From Gnetum montanum (Eukaryota > Streptophyta > Gnetopsida > Gnetales > Gnetaceae), in NCBI GenBank assembly GCA_015680685.1, contig MNCI01027262.1, forward strand, positions 232,338-296,337: DNA of 64,000 nucleotides. The letters are read 5' to 3'. Both the position numbers and the translations under genes were made by a program. Shown in pieces: positions 59,601 to 64,000 of the stretch (positions are counted from its first letter, which is position 1; each line of letters starts with the position of its first letter). The notes beneath the pieces are model-generated. The model was given only the letters and a program-made list of their open reading frames with translations, ran no database searches and was not told where the DNA came from.

Positions 59601-60780
59601 CCTCATCGGACCTCATGGCAATATCAAGCAATGCATCAACCCACATTGCCTAGACCTTGAGCCTACAACCTATGCTAAATACCTAACATTTGTAGAGACA
59701 CCATTAGATTGGCCTAACCATCTAGTTAGGGCTCTCAATCTAGAGGTAGGGGACATCATAGAGGATTTGCTCATCAAGATCCCTATAACTAAACCTAATG
59801 AAAAATCAAAAACACTAAAACTAAGCTCCTCGCTAGATTCCCAACATGCCCAAGACATCACTAAGATGCTAAATAATAATATTAAAGCATTCACATGGTT
59901 ATATGAGGACATGCCGAGCCTAGACCCTTAGCTAGTCTAGCACAACATTACCCTAGATCCCTACATTAAGCTAGTAAAAGAAAAGGCACACAAGGTTAGA
60001 CCTAAGGTGGCGTTGGCCATTTGTGATAAAATCACCAAACTTTACAAAGTTGGTTTCATCTAGGTCGTTGACTATGCAAACTAGGTCTTCAACATCGTAA
60101 TTGTGCCCAAGAAAAAGAAAATTATACATATTTTCATAGACTTCTAGAAACTAAACAATGCAACCATTAAAGATGATCTTCCGTTGCCTAGTATTGATAA
60201 ACCGATTGATACCATGGCTGGATATAACTTGTTATCCTTCATGGATGAGTTCTCAGGTTACAACCTGATTAGGATCAACTTGAGCACCAACTCAACATAA
60301 CCTTTATGACCCCTTGGGGTATGTTCTATTATACCATGATATCCTCTAAACTTAAAAATGTAGGAGCAACTTACCAATGTGTAATGACATACATCTTTAA
60401 TGATTACATGTTAAGCTTGCTCAATGATTACATTGATGACGTAGCAATTAAGTCCAAAGCAACCCATCAATGATCTAGACATAGTGCTTAGACATTTCTT
60501 TAAACATGATCTTAGGTTAAACCCTAAGAAGTGTGTTTTTGATATTAGAATGGGTTGCCTGCTTAGTTTCATAGTATCCAAATTAGGAATACACGTAGAT
60601 TTCGATAAGGTTAAGGCCATAACCAACTTAGCACCCTCATCCAACCTTAAAGAGCTACGAGGGTTACAAGGTAGATTATAGTTCATACATAGGTTTATCG
60701 TGTGGTTAACCAACAAGTTACAGCTAATGCAACATTTTCTCAAGAAAGGAGCCCACTTTGAGTGGACAGCTCAATGCCAA
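59600..60780 (+). pseudogene. element C reverse transcriptase
   Basis: N-terminal extension near 59870-59960 reads FTWLYEDMPSLDP, the FAWxxxDMPGLDP block just before RT in Tat-type elements. RT blocks: ITKLYKVGFI (60031-60060), NIVIVPKKKKIIHIFIDF (60094-60147), LPLPSIDKPIDTMAGYNLLS (60182-60240), FMDEFSGYN, the catalytic YIDD at 60429-60440, LNPKKCVFDI (60515-60545) and LKELRGLQGRL (60648-60681). Stops are mostly TAG at positions normally Gln or Trp. Two frameshifts lie near 60295 and 60470. Confidence 0.88.
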
Positions 60781-61150
60781 TAAGCATTTGACAATATTAA
60801 GTAGGAGCTGGCTCAACTCCCTATGGTTCACACTTCACAAGGAGATAAATCCTATTACATCTACCTTGCCACCTCCAACACATCCATCACCTCTTTGCTT
60901 TTTCAAAAGTCATAGGATGGCATAGAGGTCTTGTTTTACTACTTAAGCCATGCATTAGTAGCCCATTAAGCAAAATACAATGATGTGGAAAAGCACTACC
61001 TTACCTTAGTCTTTTCATTAAAGAAGTGAAGGGATTACCTTTTCTATAGTCAAGTTAACATCATTTGCAAAAATAACATACTCTAAGTAATTACAATGAA
61101 CATCTATGAAAGTAGTTATATTGCATGATGGATGGCAATAACAATGGAGC
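60780..61150 (+). pseudogene. element C Ty3-type RNase H
   Basis: Directly after RT: AFDNIKQELAQLP (60786-60825), then YIYLATSNTSITSLLFQKSQ (60855-60915) and YYLSHALVAHQAKYNDVEKH (60940-61000). The Asp of the usual DAS motif is changed (LATSN). This is the domain normally fused to Ty3/gypsy RT. Confidence 0.8.
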
Positions 61151-61289
61151 TTAACCTACACTACATTGCACAATCCTTAACAAAAGGTCAAGCTATAGCC
61201 ACATAACTCATGACTTCACCCATCAATGATCAAGCAACTATAGATCTATAATTCCCGGATGAGCATGTTAGTAGCATTAGCTAATTACC

Positions 61290-61590
61290 TAACAACTTTG
61301 AGGCATTCTTACGTTTTGACAAGGCTTCAGCCTCTCAAGGGGGTAACACCACTATCATTATCATATTTCGCTCCAAGATCTAATCCTTTGCATATCTTTT
61401 TGCATTCCTTTACACTAACAACATGTTGGAGTACAAAGGCCTCCTTCAAGGTGTCCTAGTAGCATGCAACTTAGGGATTTCAAACACAGTAATATGAGGT
61501 AACTCACAGTTAGTGGTCAACTAGATAATAGAGGTTTATGCCTATAAATCCCAACATTTACAACCTTATTGTGACTGGCAAAGTACTTGC
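61290..61590 (+). pseudogene. element C second RNase H (plant/archaeal type)
   Basis: RFDKASASQGGNTTI near 61313-61360 (usual FDGSAS..GG), then NNMLEYKGLLQGVLVACNLG (61420-61480) and GNSQLVVNQIIEVYAYKSQH (61500-61560, one TAG inside). The Asp-Glu-Asp trio is partly kept (FDKAS, EYKGLL, GNS for GDS). A second RNase H after the Ty3 domain is the known signature of Tat elements. Confidence 0.8.
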
Positions 61591-61869
61591 TTCAACAATT
61601 TGCAATAATGAATGTCCAATACATTCCCTGAAATGAGAATGCCATAGCTAACGTATTAGAAACATTAGCCTTAAGCATCACATTAGACATGTTTCATGCA
61701 TTGCCCACCTCATTAGTGGATTGTACTAGTCCTATCACAAAAATCACTAACATTGCATCCATAGCCACAGTTAGCACAACCCACACAGGAAAATGGTATG
61801 ATGAAATTAAAGTGTACCTTCTATAAGTTAAGCATCTACAACCCTTAATTACCACTCAAAAGGATGTAG

Positions 61870-62988
61870 TGCATAAACATTCATGATAGTACATCATCAC
61901 AGGTGATAATAACTTATGTCACAAATCCTACGATGGCATACTATTAACCTGCATGAATAACAGTGAAGCAAAAATGATCATTTAGCAAGTTCATGAAGGA
62001 TTGTGTGCAGGTCATCTAGCACCCAAGGAAATGGTAGAAAAAATTAGATGCTTAGGCTATTATTGGACTTACATGAAGCATGATTATGTCTCCAAGGTTA
62101 AAACATGTGACATGTGTCAACAACATAGCAACTTAATGCATGTGCCATCAACTAAACTACACACAACGCAGATCACATGGCCATTCCAATGTTGGGGCTT
62201 GGACAACATTGGATCCATCATGCTTGAGTCCTCCACAGGGCATAGCTTCATCATAACTACAATTGAGTACTTTACCAAGTGAGTTGAAGCTATTCACCTT
62301 AGAAAGACAACATCATAGCAAGTTTGCAAATGTGTGCTTGATAACATAGTGATCTATTTCAATTTACCCATGACCATAGTTATAAAGAATGGACCATAGT
62401 TTAGCAATGCTAAAACTAAATTTTTTGTGAGCACCTCAGCATTAAACATTCTTTTTTGTTTGCATACTACCCCTAGGCCACTAACAAAGTCATCATCAAC
62501 CTTCTGAAGAAGATGCTAAGTAACAACAAACAATGATGGCATGAGCAATTACACTACACACTCTAGGCCTACCACACAACATGATGAACAATAATAGGTA
62601 ATATTCCTTATAGCCTTGTCTATAGATCTAAAGCAAAATTTCCCCTTAAATTATAGGTTCCATCGCTATGAGTCATCCTCTGGAGCTTCATCAATGAAGC
62701 TTTGAACAAGAAGCTGAGGAGCACATGCAAATGATTGATCCCATCAAATGGTATCAAGAAAAGAAATGGAAAAAGCACCATCACAACCAGCATCAATGCT
62801 TGATCAAGAAAGGGGACCTAGTCCTCAAGGCCAATCGCAAACCCATAGACAAATTCTTAGCCAACTAGGAAGGGCCTTTGTTGGTCACTAAAGCCTACAA
62901 CAATGAAGCATTTAAGCTTGCTGATCAAGATGATAATGAGTTTGCCAATCCAGTGAACCATTTGTATTTGAAGCCTTACTATGCCTAG
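61870..62988 (+). pseudogene. element C integrase
   Basis: HHCC zinc finger: H and H in VHEGLCAGHLAPKEM (61990-62034), C and C in VKTCDMCQQH (62098-62127). Core start reads WGLDNIGSI (62193-62219), and the second catalytic Asp is lost (VIKNGPQF near 62380-62405, normally DNG). The tail reads KKGDLVLKANRKPIDKF (62798-62850), then GPLLVTKAYNNEAFKLADQD (62873-62932), ending LKPYYA and TAG at 62986-62988. The middle is frameshifted. Confidence 0.87.
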
Positions 62989-63395
62989 CATGTAACACTA
63001 CATCTCAACAAAGAAAGGTAAGCATGAGTCTGCGATGACTATAAATTGGCATAGTAAGTCCACTATGACTATAAACTAGCACAACAAGTCTATTATGACT
63101 ATAAACTAGCATAGAAAGTCTGCTATGACTATACATTGGTACCATTCATATGCTATGATGTTAAACTAGCAAAGCATCTATCTATTATGACATTAAACTA
63201 GCATAGAAACAACCTTTTGTCTTCCATGACAATAAAATAGCACAACATTTGTTCTTAGGTCATGACATTAAACTAATATAACAACATTCATATGCTACAA
63301 TGTTAAATTAGCACACAGTAGTCCACTAGGACTATAAACTAGTGCACCACGGTCTACTAAGACCTTAAACTAGGTTCACCATTAGTCACACATAG
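62989..63395 (+). repeat. tandem TATGACTATAAACTAGCA repeats after integrase
   Basis: About ten units of 28-32 bp from 63030 to 63390, consensus near CTATGACTATAAACTAGCAC with GTCC/GTCT joins. They drift to CTATGATGTTAAACTAGCA and end with AGGACTATAAACTAG. Tandem repeats between integrase and 3' LTR are common in Tat elements. Confidence 0.85.
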
Positions 63396-64000
63396 TTCCA
63401 TGAGCAAGCCAGCAAGAATAATCTCAACTCTTTTCCACCTTTCCTCCCCCCCCCCTGCACCATGTGGGTGGGGATACTATAGTCCCAGAATGTAGAACTA
63501 GCCATTAGCTTAGCCTATGGAGCACTTGTAGCATGATGGACCTCCCTTGCCATTTTGATGATTTTTTGGGCTCTTGCCATTGCTCAACCTTGGGGAGCAC
63601 TTGCAACATTATGGACCCTTGCCATTTTGCTAGTTTTCTAAGATCCTATCATTAGTGTGGCCTCTCAAACACCTACAACATCATCATCCCCATGGAATTT
63701 CATTGACTTCCTAAGAACTTAGCATTGGTGCAACCTTTGGAGCACTAGCAGCATTTTTAGCCCTTGACATTTTATTTGCATTTTATGTTATGTTTTTTTC
63801 TTGTCTTCTCTAAGTTGTGTTTATAGGATGAAGCCTTGGGCTATCATGCAAAGGCATATCTCATCATAGTGGCAAGGTGCCACATCACTCTGATTTGCAT
63901 GATTAGACTAGCTAAGCCTCTTAAGAGTTCACATTCATATTACCTCATTATAGCCTGCTCACATGCATCCCTATGCATTCATACCCCTTGCATTCTTCCC
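63396..64000 (+). other. element C 3' region, LTR start unresolved
   Basis: A poly-C run at 63443-63454 is followed by GTGGGTGGGGA (63465-63475), a possible polypurine tract, and then ATACTATAGTCCCAG, a word resembling the hairpin array. Three units with GGAGCACTTG..CAT..ATGGAC and TTGCCATTTT start near 63519, 63594 and 63728. No match to the 5' LTR zone was found by eye, so the LTR may begin beyond the window. Confidence 0.45.

Larger units (their letters stand above)
48211..62988 (+). mobile_element. Ty3/gypsy element C, Tat-type, with antisense gene
   Basis: On + in order: LTR promoter, primer site, leader repeats, gag, protease, short repeats, a - strand multi-exon gene, more repeats, RT, Ty3-type RNase H, a second plant-type RNase H, integrase. 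Two RNase H domains in tandem are the established mark of the Tat lineage. The left edge is approximate, and the 3' LTR probably extends beyond the window, so LTR identity could not be compared. Confidence 0.85.

Noticed and set aside
38106-64000. TAG as a recoded or readthrough codon
   Set aside because: Frames also contain TAA, TGA and indels, and TAG falls at many scattered Gln/Trp sites; deamination explains this better.

Overview
The window is nuclear DNA from a plant with a large, repeat-rich genome. A gymnosperm (conifer-like) is the best guess, from the multi-kilobase introns of the one host-type gene, the age of the retroelements and the heavy stop-codon decay. That lineage call is an inference. 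No rRNA, tRNA, organellar or bacterial-style gene was seen, and no intact protein-coding gene was found. Almost everything readable is a decayed LTR retrotransposon.

Layout. 1-2449: 3' part of a Ty1/copia element (+ strand) ending in one LTR. 3373-13583: a nearly complete Ty3/gypsy element (element 1) on the - strand, with two LTRs, a perfect 5-bp target duplication (GAAAT), a decayed tRNA-Asp-type primer site, gag, protease, RT/RNase H and integrase. A solo LTR of a related family is nested in it in the opposite orientation (about 6875-7665). Two single-N assembly joins lie in its gag/protease part. 13589-15500: quiet flank. About 15511-22341: a three-exon short-chain dehydrogenase (AYR1-like) pseudogene on + with introns of about 2.8 and 3.4 kb.

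23425-38105: a second - strand element of the element 1 LTR family (element 2). It carries an extra sense-strand coiled-coil ORF between integrase and 3' LTR. A 5.5-kb segment (ORF + spacer + integrase C-terminus) is repeated in tandem 2.5 times.

38105-64000: two related Tat-type Ty3/gypsy elements, B (-) and C (+), with 5' ends facing each other around 47-49.7 kb. Each carries an intron-containing gene on the strand opposite to gag-pol, just downstream of protease. In C this antisense gene sits between protease and RT, and both a Ty3-type and a second, plant-type RNase H are visible in pol. B has lost its RT-integrase half, and its left end abuts the third tandem unit.

How it works together. 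The elements would use LTR promoters (TATA boxes are visible), tRNA primer sites and gag-pol polyproteins. The antisense gene would need its own promoter and splicing of a transcript opposite to the genomic RNA. The same layout in two separate copies is the most interesting feature here. All reading frames are broken, mostly by TAG, so these are fossils.
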